DNA of 5,421 bases from Turicibacter sp. (GTDB taxonomy: Bacteria > Bacillota > Bacilli > MOL361 > Turicibacteraceae), in the NCBI GenBank assembly GCA_030531025.1, contig JAUMTV010000173.1, positions 1 to 5,421 on the forward strand. The letters run 5' to 3'. A program made the position numbers and the translations under genes. How positions within the stretch are numbered: the first letter of the stretch is position 1; each line of letters starts with the position of its first letter. Below, in pieces: positions 1-5,255 of the stretch. Below the pieces are notes generated by a model. That model did no database searches. It saw only the letters and a program-made list of their open reading frames with translations, and was not told the DNA's origin.

Positions 1-88
1 GGTCACCTACCATGCGAAGCATGTTTCCTCCATTAGTAGGGCTTAAAAGTTTTTTTACGATGTAAAAAACTTATCTGGACTTATATAG
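1..88 (+). repeat. Dispersed modular repeat, copy A (left end outside window)
   Basis: Right part of a structured repeat also found at 2514-2635, 4334-4461 and 4981-5203. Positions 1-41 are one inserted module: GGTCACC start, outer stem CCTAC (6-10) with GTAGG (36-40), inner hairpin CATGC-GAA-GCATG (11-23), and a CTCC-containing linker. Next is the AT-rich hairpin AAGTTTTTTTAC (47-58) with GTAAAAAACTT (62-72), then the right arm ATCTGGAC-TTATATAG (73-88). The left partner of CTGGAC would lie before base 1, as GTCCAG does in the copy at 4981-5203. It sits just past the terminator of the minus-strand enzyme gene. The structure is seen directly; its role is unknown. Confidence 0.75.
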
Positions 89-101
89 ATTAATCGGCAA
101 T

Positions 102-134
102 AAAAAAAAGGTAACATTGTGAGATGTTACCTTT
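102..134 (-). terminator. Rho-independent terminator of the GH13 gene
   Basis: Read on the minus strand, an 11-bp stem (AAAGGTAACAT with ATGTTACCTTT, 107-117 and 124-134) with a six-base loop runs into eight Ts (102-109). It begins 7 bases after the stop codon of the 142-2253 gene. On the plus strand only three Ts follow the stem, so it works mainly for the minus strand. Confidence 0.9.
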
Positions 135-141
135 CATTATA

Positions 142-2253
142 TCATAATTTAATAATTTTAACTTCACCTGGTTGAAGATGAAGGTGTAAATTTCGATTAT
201 AGTCAAATTCATGAACTTCACGCTGCCATTCATGAGTCGAGAATAATAGTTTTCCAGTGCACCATGTATTTTTTGATTGTTCACGTAAGTTTTCAAGATG
301 AACCGTTACATCAATTGGTGAGTGCATGTTTGTACTTGCTACAATAATAAAGACATTGTCATTATAGTGACCACGTTTTCCTTCTTCAATATAACCAAAT
401 CCGATGGCTGGATCACCTAAATTATCAAATCCTAGTCCAACAAAGTTTTCAACATTTGTAAATGTTTTTAAGTGGTCATGACGAATTTTTGAGATGGCTT
501 CTAAAATATCAGGTAATTCCCAACGCATGTGATTTAAATAATGAAGCGCAAATTTATCAAAGAGTGCTAACTTTCCAAAATAGCGGTCATTTTGTGGTAG
601 CATATATTGTTCATAATCACGGCAATCAAGACCGGTATTCATTGGTTGTGTTTCATATACTTCTTGCCCAGAGTTAATAAATGGAACTCCATTAGGCATG
701 AACATATTCATCACGGTTAACATTTTTGATAACGTGCGTCCACCATCACGAGCCGCTAAACGAGGTGTGTCATGTGTTTCACCTCCAGCAAAAACTGGAC
801 ATGGTAAATGACGTGATTCATACATAAAGTTATGGGTGCGATGCTCATAAACACGTGGTTCTTGATAGAAACCATAACCGATAATCATGTTATAACCATT
901 GTCTCTTGAGACTTTTGCATTTTCTTCTTGTAATTCTTCAGCAATAAAGCAGAAGTCTGGATCATTTGTACGTGCATTAGCAATGATACGATTGACAAGT
1001 TCTGAAGGAAGAGCGTGTCCCATATCAATACGTGCACCATCAATTCCATAGTGTTGTTGATAATGAGGAATAATATTGGATAAAGTTGCCCATAATCCTT
1101 CGTTAATGATGTTTCCTTTATAAAAATTTGATTTGATGGTATCAAATAAAATGTATGGAGGTAACTCTTGTCCACCTAAATATTTTTGACTTTCAACTGG
1201 ATGATCTAAATACATTCTAAAGAATGTTACATCTGTCCATGGTGGTTGGACGTCATTAATGTGATCTGAAAAAGCAGGAGCTACTGTCAATCCAAATTCA
1301 CGACTGACTAAGTCTAAAATAGAAGCCCCTTCTGTTTCATGATATTCTTTCACGACACGTTCCCATTTTTCAGGGTCAATGACATTTGGTGCATATGAGA
1401 ACTTATGAATATGATTCCAAACAGCCTCAGAGGCATAAACGTATGGTAAGTATTCAGATTTTGGTGTTAACGTACTTCCAAGTCCAGGAACATATGGTGG
1501 ATAATATTCATGGAATGTATCGGTGTAAACCCAGTAGAACCAATCTGGATGTTCTAAAATCAAATCACTTTCCACCGAATTTGTTCGAGGAATAATATCA
1601 ATCATGACTTTCATATCTAAAATATGGCATGCCTCTACGAAGGCTTGGAATTCTTCTTCAACAGTCATTTCTGATCCGGTCATGTTATCTTTTAAACTTT
1701 GATCGATTTCAAAGAAATTGCTAACGCCATAAGGTGATCCAAGCTCTCCTTTTTTATCTTTTAATGAGAACTTTGAGATCGGAAGCATATATACTGTATC
1801 TACTCCCATTTTCTTAAGTAGTGGAAGTAATACTAATGATTTAACAAACGTTCCTGTTTCATTTAAATTATATAAGTTATGGTTTTCTAAATCTCCACTT
1901 CGGTCGTGGTCCCAAGCAGTCGATGTTCGTACCATCATTGAATAAACAACTGAATCTTTAATCCAGTCTCCCCCTAAATAACCTGGTTTATCTTGATAAG
2001 ATTGCTTGATTAAACTTAATGATTGATTATAGTTCACTTCATCTTCTGCTTTAGGTAAAATGAATGATTCAATCACTTGGCTATAGAAATGATATGGATT
2101 AACGATGAGTTCCCCCCAACTAGTGCGTACCATTTCTTCTCCTTGATACCCCCATGCATTCCATAAATCAGGAATGACGTAGTTATAAGTTTCATTTTTA
2201 TGCTCATGTCCTTTTAAGACATCTAATAGCTTCTTTAATTTACTGCCCCTCAT
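142..2253 (-). CDS. GH13-family maltosyltransferase / alpha-amylase-family protein
   Basis: A 703-residue cytoplasmic protein (no signal peptide) of the alpha-amylase clan. The barrel strands are visible in order: SVVYSMMVRT (101-110), VDTVYMLPIS (151-160), DIIPRTN (219-225), GIDGARIDMGHALP (403-416), FCFIAEEL (434-441), GGETHDTPR (490-498) and NGVPFINSGQE (521-531). By GH13 convention the nucleophile is D410, the acid/base E439 and the third carboxylate D495. A C-terminal beta domain follows from about residue 590. From memory, the blocks EEFQAFVEACHIL, HPDWFYW and GARIDMGHALP closely match the Thermotoga maritima maltosyltransferase, which moves maltosyl units between maltodextrins. That enzyme is about 640 residues, so this one is somewhat longer. 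It too has IPRT where most GH13 enzymes have the PNH of region I. Substrate specificity is inferred; plain maltodextrin hydrolysis or a GlgE-like activity is possible. The ATG at 2253 follows AGGAGG with 11 bases between. The gene is monocistronic, with its own promoter and terminator. Confidence 0.88.
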   Translation of the reverse strand: MRGSKLKKLLDVLKGHEHKNETYNYVIPDLWNAWGYQGEEMVRTSWGELIVNPYHFYSQVIESFILPKAEDEVNYNQSLSLIKQSYQDKPGYLGGDWIKDSVVYSMMVRTSTAWDHDRSGDLENHNLYNLNETGTFVKSLVLLPLLKKMGVDTVYMLPISKFSLKDKKGELGSPYGVSNFFEIDQSLKDNMTGSEMTVEEEFQAFVEACHILDMKVMIDIIPRTNSVESDLILEHPDWFYWVYTDTFHEYYPPYVPGLGSTLTPKSEYLPYVYASEAVWNHIHKFSYAPNVIDPEKWERVVKEYHETEGASILDLVSREFGLTVAPAFSDHINDVQPPWTDVTFFRMYLDHPVESQKYLGGQELPPYILFDTIKSNFYKGNIINEGLWATLSNIIPHYQQHYGIDGARIDMGHALPSELVNRIIANARTNDPDFCFIAEELQEENAKVSRDNGYNMIIGYGFYQEPRVYEHRTHNFMYESRHLPCPVFAGGETHDTPRLAARDGGRTLSKMLTVMNMFMPNGVPFINSGQEVYETQPMNTGLDCRDYEQYMLPQNDRYFGKLALFDKFALHYLNHMRWELPDILEAISKIRHDHLKTFTNVENFVGLGFDNLGDPAIGFGYIEEGKRGHYNDNVFIIVASTNMHSPIDVTVHLENLREQSKNTWCTGKLLFSTHEWQREVHEFDYNRNLHLHLQPGEVKIIKL

Positions 2254-2264
2254 TACTTATTTTT

Positions 2265-2298
2265 CCTCCTTTTCCATATATATGCCAACATTATAGCA
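2265..2298 (-). promoter_or_regulatory. Extended -10 promoter and RBS of the GH13 gene
   Basis: On the minus strand TGC-TATAAT (2298 down to 2290) is a consensus extended -10 box. No good -35 stands 16-18 bases upstream, which suits an extended -10 promoter. AGGAGG (2270 down to 2265) lies 11 bases before the ATG, a slightly long spacing. The predicted 5' leader is only about 30 bases. Confidence 0.65.
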
Positions 2299-2343
2299 TT
2301 TAAAATTATAAAAAAGTAGGAACGGAGCTGTTTTAACAATAAC

Positions 2344-2360
2344 TTGTAATCGGTTACTTG
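2344..2360. promoter_or_regulatory. cre / LacI-family operator-like palindrome
   Basis: TTGTAATCGGTTACTTG is a near-palindrome with a central CG. It fits the CcpA cre consensus (WTGNNANCGNWNNCAW) with one mismatch on either strand. A maltodextrin enzyme is a classic CcpA or MalR target, which supports the call. It lies about 55-60 bases upstream of the -10 box, so simple promoter occlusion is unlikely. Activation from upstream, as at B. subtilis ackA, is possible. Binding and regulator identity are inferred. Confidence 0.45.
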
Positions 2361-2513
2361 ATTCGTGTAACAATTTGATCATCATGACACTGGGGAGAAA
2401 AATGTTGATAAATGAAGAATATATAAATGAAGGACAATATTCGTTGAATTTTTCAAGTAATTGAACTTAAGAAGTCAGATTTAGTCTAAATAAAATCAAC
2501 CTACATACATAGC
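2361..2513. other. Intergenic stretch with no recognised feature
   Basis: AT-rich sequence between the operator upstream of the GH13 gene and repeat copy B. The only candidate is a 20-codon plus-strand frame at 2402-2464 with GGAG four bases before its ATG. I see no homology or second signal to support it. Confidence 0.5.
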
Positions 2514-2635
2514 GAAATATATTTCACCTTCTAAGAAACAGGCTTAGTAGATTAGGCTTTTTGGTAGAAAGGCTAACTATAGTAGCGTTAAAAGTTTTTC
2601 AACTATGAAAAACTTATCGCTACTTATATATATAG
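2514..2635 (+). repeat. Dispersed modular repeat, copy B (no inserted module)
   Basis: The element begins with GAAATATATTTCAC (2514-2527), which differs from the copy at 4346 by one base. A hairpin follows, TTAG-G-CTTT with AAAG-G-CTAA (2552-2576). Then comes the main stem CTATAGTAGCG (2577-2587) with CGCTACT...TATAG (2618-2635). This encloses a perfect 10-bp AT-rich hairpin, AAGTTTTTCA-ACTA-TGAAAAACTT (2592-2615). The stem uses AGTAGCG/CGCTACT where the other copies use (G)TCCAG/CTGGA(C), so both arms changed together. It lies downstream of mnmM. Function unknown. Confidence 0.75.
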
Positions 2636-2655
2636 AAACAGATAAGTATTCTACA
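2629..2655 (+). repeat. Extra copy of the 27-base repeat-start motif
   Basis: TATATAGAAACAG followed by ATAAGTATTCTACA matches 4981-5007 at 26 of 27 positions and 4334-4360 at 23 of 27. In those copies it opens the element, 62-65 bases before the main stem. Here it follows copy B, sharing its TATAG end, and no second stem follows. It therefore looks like the start of a truncated second unit. Read on the minus strand it resembles a promoter, TTGTAG-16-TATATA. Confidence 0.65.
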
Positions 2656-2706
2656 ATTGAGCTTATAAATGGAAATGAGTAAAGTCATTTCCTGATTAAG
2701 GTAAAT

Positions 2707-2732
2707 AAAAAACTACCGTGAGGTAGTTTTTT
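2707..2732 (-). terminator. Terminator of the mnmL-mnmM operon (possibly bidirectional)
   Basis: The stem ACTACC (2712-2717) with GGTAGT (2722-2727) has a GTGA loop and is flanked by As and Ts on both sides. On the minus strand it ends the operon, and its first bases overlap the mnmM stop codon (2731-2733). The symmetric flanks mean it could also stop plus-strand transcripts coming from copy B. Confidence 0.88.
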
Positions 2733-3294
2733 AATGTAGTTTTTCAATGGCCACAATGAATGGGGCGGTTTTGCGATTAATAAATTGATACGTTAAGACT
2801 TGCGTTGTTTTAGGATCAAGTGTTTCAAAACACTGTTCTAAGTAATGACGTTCTATTTTTCCTTCGTCATGACCGTGATAAATAACTAAAATAATAATGC
2901 CATTCTTTTTTAATAAACTTAATATATCGGTTACAGCTTTCCAAGTTGTTTCACCATGAGTTGTAATGCTTTGATCACTACCAGGAAGATAACCGAGGTT
3001 AAAGATAGCGGCACTAATAGGTTGTTGCACGTAATTTAGGACATGTTGATGGCCATCATGAATCAATGTGACATGGTTAATATTTGCTTCATCAAGTTTG
3101 GCTTTTGTACTGACAATCGCTTCCTCTTGAACATCAAAACTGTAGACATGGCCTGACTCACCAACAAGTTCAGCTAAAAATAAGGTGTCATAACCATTAC
3201 CAGCCGTTCCATCAATGGCAACATCACCTGGTTTTAAAGCTTTTTCTAATAAATTTTTTGAAAAGGGAAGAACGCGTTCTAATGTTTGTGCCAT
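2731..3294 (-). CDS. mnmM: tRNA 5-aminomethyl-2-thiouridine methyltransferase MnmM (YtqB)
   Basis: A 187-residue class I SAM-dependent methyltransferase of the YtqB family (PF06962, once labelled rRNA methylase), near the family's usual length. Motif I is AIDGTAGNGYDT (26-37), the acidic residue after strand 2 is D54 in YSFDVQ, and the family signature FNLGYLPGSDQSITT is at 98-112. In B. subtilis the orthologue methylates nm5s2U to mnm5s2U at wobble position 34 of tRNAs decoding split codon boxes such as Glu, Gln and Lys. It replaces the methylase part of the E. coli MnmC enzyme. The ATG lies one base after the mnmL stop (TAA-G-ATG). Its GGAGG (3304-3308) lies inside the end of mnmL, nine bases upstream, so the two are probably translationally coupled. 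Function comes from family knowledge and this conserved pairing. Confidence 0.93.
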   Translation of the reverse strand: MAQTLERVLPFSKNLLEKALKPGDVAIDGTAGNGYDTLFLAELVGESGHVYSFDVQEEAIVSTKAKLDEANINHVTLIHDGHQHVLNYVQQPISAAIFNLGYLPGSDQSITTHGETTWKAVTDILSLLKKNGIIILVIYHGHDEGKIERHYLEQCFETLDPKTTQVLTYQFINRKTAPFIVAIEKLH

Positions 3295-3295
3295 C

Positions 3296-4252
3296 TTAGT
3301 TTTCCTCCGATTTTTGATAAAGTCGCCCTTGGTAAGTATTACGCTCTTTTAAGCGATCATCAATCGCATTTAAAACTTCCCATTTTTTTAAACTCCACAT
3401 TGGACCAACTAATTCTTCACGAACAGCATCTCCTGTTAAACGATGGATAACCATTTCAGGTGGCAAAACTTCAAGTTGATCGACGACTAAATCAATGTAT
3501 TCCTCTTTTTCCATGAGGCGAAGCATTCCTTTTTCATACATTTTGTGCATTGGTGTTCCTTCAATAACATGAAGTAAGTGAATTTTTATCCCTTGGACAT
3601 CAAGTCCCGCTACAGCTTTCGCTGTCTCTAACATCATTTCATGAGTTTCACCTGGTAATCCATTAATGATATGAATAATGACATCGATGTTTTTTGCACG
3701 AAGTTTATTTACACCTTCGACTAATGTTTGATAGTCATGCCCACGATTAATTAGTTTTCCTGTTTGATCATGCATAGATTGAAGGCCAAGTTCTACCCAT
3801 AAATCGACTTCTTTGTTTAATTCACCTAAGTAGTCCACGACATCATCCGGTAAACAATCCGGACGTGTTCCGATTGAAAGGGCAACAATATTAGGGTCAC
3901 ATTCTAAAACAGCTTCATATTTACGTTTTAACACTTCAAGTGGAGCATGCGTATTTGAGAATGCTTGGAAGTAAGCAATATATCCCGCTTCTGGCCATTT
4001 TTGATGCATCATATCTTTAACTTGGTTAAATTGAGTTTTTAAGTTGTCTTCTGGATTTCCGGCAAAATCACCGCTACCTTTTGTACTACAGAACGTACAT
4101 CCACCGTATTTCACAGTTCCATCAATATTTGGACAAGTAAATCCGGCATTAATCATCACTTTGAAAATTTTTTGATGATATTTTTCACGTAAATGATAGT
4201 TTAGTGTATGGTATCGTTTATCAGCATAGCTGTATGGAAACGGATTGTTCAT
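3296..4252 (-). CDS. mnmL: Radical SAM enzyme MnmL (YtqA), tRNA wobble uridine modification
   Basis: A 318-residue radical SAM protein of the TIGR01212/YtqA family, at its usual length. The cluster cysteines are C40, C52 and C55 in GFTCPNIDGTVKYGGCTFC. This CX11CX2C spacing replaces the common CX3CX2C and is typical of this family. Other family blocks are AYFQAFSNTHAPLEVLK (93-109), LSIGTRPDCLPDDVVDYL (125-142), ELGLQSMHDQT (154-164) and INGLPGET (196-203). In B. subtilis and Streptococcus mutans MnmL is needed to make mnm5s2U, acting before MnmM where MnmC is missing. The exact radical step on cmnm5s2U is inferred there. It is the first gene of the operon with mnmM. The ATG at 4252 has AGGAGG eight bases upstream (4261-4266). 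A nearby upstream ATG (4257) is out of frame. Confidence 0.93.
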   Translation of the reverse strand: MNNPFPYSYADKRYHTLNYHLREKYHQKIFKVMINAGFTCPNIDGTVKYGGCTFCSTKGSGDFAGNPEDNLKTQFNQVKDMMHQKWPEAGYIAYFQAFSNTHAPLEVLKRKYEAVLECDPNIVALSIGTRPDCLPDDVVDYLGELNKEVDLWVELGLQSMHDQTGKLINRGHDYQTLVEGVNKLRAKNIDVIIHIINGLPGETHEMMLETAKAVAGLDVQGIKIHLLHVIEGTPMHKMYEKGMLRLMEKEEYIDLVVDQLEVLPPEMVIHRLTGDAVREELVGPMWSLKKWEVLNAIDDRLKERNTYQGRLYQKSEEN

Positions 4253-4260
4253 TTCATCTT

Positions 4261-4316
4261 CCTCCTGAGGACCCAGAGCGCATCGTCTATAAAGTCTATG
4301 ATGTTAGCTAGGGTAT
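4261..4316 (-). promoter_or_regulatory. Structured leader and RBS of mnmL
   Basis: AGGAGG (4266 down to 4261) is the mnmL ribosome binding site. Just upstream, ACCC and AGC pair with GCT and GGGT around an inner CATC/GATG hairpin, forming a branched fold that ends next to the RBS. On the plus strand the ten bases GCTAGGGTAT (4307-4316) are identical to the end of a repeat module at 5104-5113. The nested stem plan is also the same, so this may be a decayed repeat module now lying in the leader. The stems are seen; any regulatory role is a guess. Confidence 0.4.
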
Positions 4317-4333
4317 TTTTATTATATTATGTC

Positions 4334-4361
4334 TATATAGAAACAGAAATGTATTTCACAA
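4334..4361 (-). promoter_or_regulatory. Candidate mnmL promoter within repeat copy D
   Basis: On the minus strand TTGTGA (4361 down to 4356), a 16-base spacer and TATATA (4339 down to 4334) form a plausible sigma-A promoter about 80 bases before the mnmL start. It coincides exactly with the 27-base motif that opens the repeat. The other copies read TTGTAG-16-TATATA and a weaker version, so the repeat may carry an outward minus-strand promoter. An alternative -10, TATAAT at 4326-4321, lacks a good -35. Confidence 0.45.
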
Positions 4362-4461
4362 TTTTTAATACATCTTAGTTTCTTAGCCTCTTTGATACTG
4401 AAGCAAACTATAGTCCAGATAAAAGTTTTTATAATATGAAAAACTTATCTGGAATTATATA
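4334..4461 (+). repeat. Dispersed modular repeat, copy D (no inserted module)
   Basis: Opens with TATATAGAAACAG and GAAATGTATTTCAC (4334-4359). A small hairpin follows, GC-C-TC with GA-A-GC (4386-4404), then the main stem TCCAGAT (4414-4420) with ATCTGGA (4447-4453), flanked by CTATAG and TTATATA. Inside is AAGTTTTT (4423-4430) with AAAAACTT (4439-4446). The whole is a nearly perfect 40-base inverted repeat. It lies in the divergent region between mnmL and the T-box transcript. Confidence 0.75.
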
Positions 4462-4482
4462 TTTGTTCACTTGTTTTTCAAA

Positions 4483-4543
4483 TTTCTAGAAGCTAGCTAT
4501 CATCTTTTAAGGCTATTTTTTAAAGATCGTCGTAGCTAAGAAA
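4483..4543. other. Long imperfect hairpin
   Basis: Nested arms TTTCT (4483-4487), TAGCTA (4494-4499) and ATCTTT (4502-4507) pair in order with AAAGAT (4522-4527), TAGCTA (4533-4538) and AGAAA (4539-4543). It begins about 20 bases after repeat copy D and may be part of it or a separate fold. No T-tract follows, so it is not a terminator. No function is assigned. Confidence 0.4.
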
Positions 4544-4613
4544 CATTCTTTTGGATTGGTATGAAGCAGTGTTTTTTCTTATTTATTTTATCATAGTTGC
4601 GAATGTGTGGCAC

Positions 4614-4638
4614 GAGATATTATCTCATGACATTTTTT
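4614..4638 (+). terminator. Weak terminator-like hairpin
   Basis: GAGAT-ATT-ATCTC (4614-4626) is followed after six bases by TTTTTT (4633-4638). The gap before the T-run makes it a poor terminator. It might insulate the T-box promoter just downstream from plus-strand readthrough. Confidence 0.25.
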
Positions 4639-4660
4639 CACGTTGTTTTGTTAAAAAATC

Positions 4661-4688
4661 TTGTATTTTAGCAAAGGTTTGATATAAT
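4661..4688 (+). promoter_or_regulatory. Promoter of the T-box transcript
   Basis: TTGTAT (4661-4666), a 16-base spacer and TATAAT (4683-4688), with TGA just before the -10 box (extended -10). The expected start near 4695 lies just ahead of T-box stem I. Confidence 0.8.
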
Positions 4689-4710
4689 TTTTTTAGAATA
4701 AACTTATATG

Positions 4711-4949
4711 AACCGTGAAGAGGACTAGTAATAAGGTTAGGCTTGTTGTAGAGAGCGAATGGTTGGTGAAAATTCGTATGAGACACTTATGAACTCACCT
4801 CGGAGTTGCAATTGTGAACTATAGTAATGATTGCCGTATTCTTGCGTTAAAAGATGAGAGAGGTAAGAGACTGCTTTTTAGCTCTTACAACTAAGGTGGT
4901 ACCGCGTTTATAACGTCCTTAGAATAGTCATATTCTAAGGACTTTTTTT
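4711..4949 (+). ncRNA. T-box leader, probable leucine (CUC) specifier
   Basis: A complete T-box leader, which senses uncharged tRNA and prevents termination. Stem I is clear: GAGG (4720-4723) pairs with CCTC (4798-4801) and ATAAG (4731-4735) with CTTAT (4786-4790). They enclose the specifier loop with AGTA on one side and GAACTCA (4791-4797) on the other. By the usual GAA-NNN-purine pattern the specifier is CTC (4794-4796), a leucine codon; TCA (Ser) or ACC (Thr) are less likely registers. The apical arm CGAAT/ATTCG carries the conserved GGTTGGTG loop (4761-4768). The T-box AAGGTGGTACCGCG is at 4893-4906. CTAAGG (4891-4896) can pair with CCTTAG (4917-4922) as antiterminator, competing with the terminator. 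The controlled gene is not within the remaining 470 bases; leuS or a leucine transport or synthesis gene is expected. Confidence 0.95.
4915..4949 (+). terminator. T-box regulated terminator
   Basis: A perfect 12-bp stem, GTCCTTAGAATA (4915-4926) with TATTCTAAGGAC (4931-4942), loop GTCA, then seven Ts. Its left arm is shared with the antiterminator of the T-box, as required for the switch. Confidence 0.95.
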
Positions 4950-5069
4950 GTTAGCTTGACTAAATTGCTATGAAACTTTCTATATATAAACAGATAAGTA
5001 TTCTACATCTAAGGTTGCAAACAAAAAATACTGATATCCTTTATTTATAAAGGCATCCTATCGTCCAGG

Positions 5070-5113
5070 GGTCACCTAGCATGCGAAGCATGTTTACTCC
5101 ATTGCTAGGGTAT
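5070..5113 (+). repeat. Inserted hairpin module 1
   Basis: GGTCACCTAGC start, inner hairpin CATGC-GAA-GCATG (5080-5092), linker TTTACTCCATT, closing GCTAGGG and TAT. Nearly the same as the module at 1-41, where the outer stem is CCTAC/GTAGG instead of CCTAG/CTAGG, a paired change. Confidence 0.8.
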
Positions 5114-5160
5114 GGTCACCTAGCGATTTCTGAAAGAAATCTACTCCTCCTTTGCTAGGG
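5114..5160 (+). repeat. Inserted hairpin module 2
   Basis: Same GGTCACCTAGC start and GCTAGGG end as module 1. The inner hairpin is now GATTTCT-GAA-AGAAATC (5125-5141): different stem, same GAA loop. The CTCC linker is kept. It is in tandem with module 1 at a 44-base step. Confidence 0.8.
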
Positions 5161-5210
5161 CTAAAAAATTTTCTATGAAGAAAATTTATCTGGACTTATA
5201 TAGTCGGACT

Positions 5211-5234
5211 ATGTTAGTTGTTCTTCTTGAATAA
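5211..5234 (+). CDS. Possible leader peptide, Leu/Val-rich (MLVVLLE)
   Basis: ATG-TTA-GTT-GTT-CTT-CTT-GAA-TAA encodes seven residues, five of them Leu or Val. It overlaps the left arm of the hairpin at 5215-5254 and precedes a terminator, the classic layout of a branched-chain amino acid attenuator. Against it: no good Shine-Dalgarno is visible, and the repeated GTT/CTT may only reflect the stem sequence. Confidence 0.2.
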   Translation: MLVVLLE

Positions 5235-5255
5235 AGTGAAGGCTAGAGCAACTAT

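Larger units (their letters stand above)
4981..5203 (+). repeat. Dispersed modular repeat, copy C (two inserted modules)
   Basis: The most complete copy. It opens with the 27-base motif (4981-5007). A perfect hairpin CCTTTA-TTTA-TAAAGG (5038-5053) follows, then the outer stem CTAT-C-GTCCAG (5058-5068) with CTGGAC-TT-ATATAG (5190-5203). Between the arms lie two tandem modules (5070-5113 and 5114-5160) and the AT-rich hairpin AAATTTTCT-ATGA-AGAAAATTT (5166-5187). The last hairpin differs from the other copies on both arms. Folded, it is a four-way junction. It starts about 30 bases after the T-box terminator, so readthrough transcripts would contain it. Confidence 0.78.

Noticed and set aside
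462..677. Plus-strand and other-frame open frames inside the GH13 gene (also at 90-296, 885-1175 and 1386-1595)
   Set aside because: They overlap a long gene with clear catalytic motifs, lack their own RBS and encode unrecognisable sequence; they are shadows of the real frame.
2402..2464. Plus-strand 20-codon ORF (MLINEEYINEGQ...) with GGAG upstream
   Set aside because: RBS spacing is only four bases, there is no promoter or terminator tied to it and no recognisable family; chance is likely in AT-rich sequence.
4711..4949. Threonine (ACC) or serine (TCA) specifier for the T-box
   Set aside because: Pairing of GAGG with CCTC fixes the loop as GAACTCA, and the usual GAA-specifier-purine register gives CTC.
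5070..5160. Two near-identical short units in tandem could suggest a CRISPR array
   Set aside because: Only two units, with no regular spacers; the differing segments are arms of one hairpin with a shared GAA loop, and no cas genes are present.
4981..5203. Insertion sequence or transposon remnant
   Set aside because: No transposase fragment and no clear target-site duplication beside any copy; the arms are internal RNA-like stems. Trans-mobilised MITE behaviour remains possible but is not shown.
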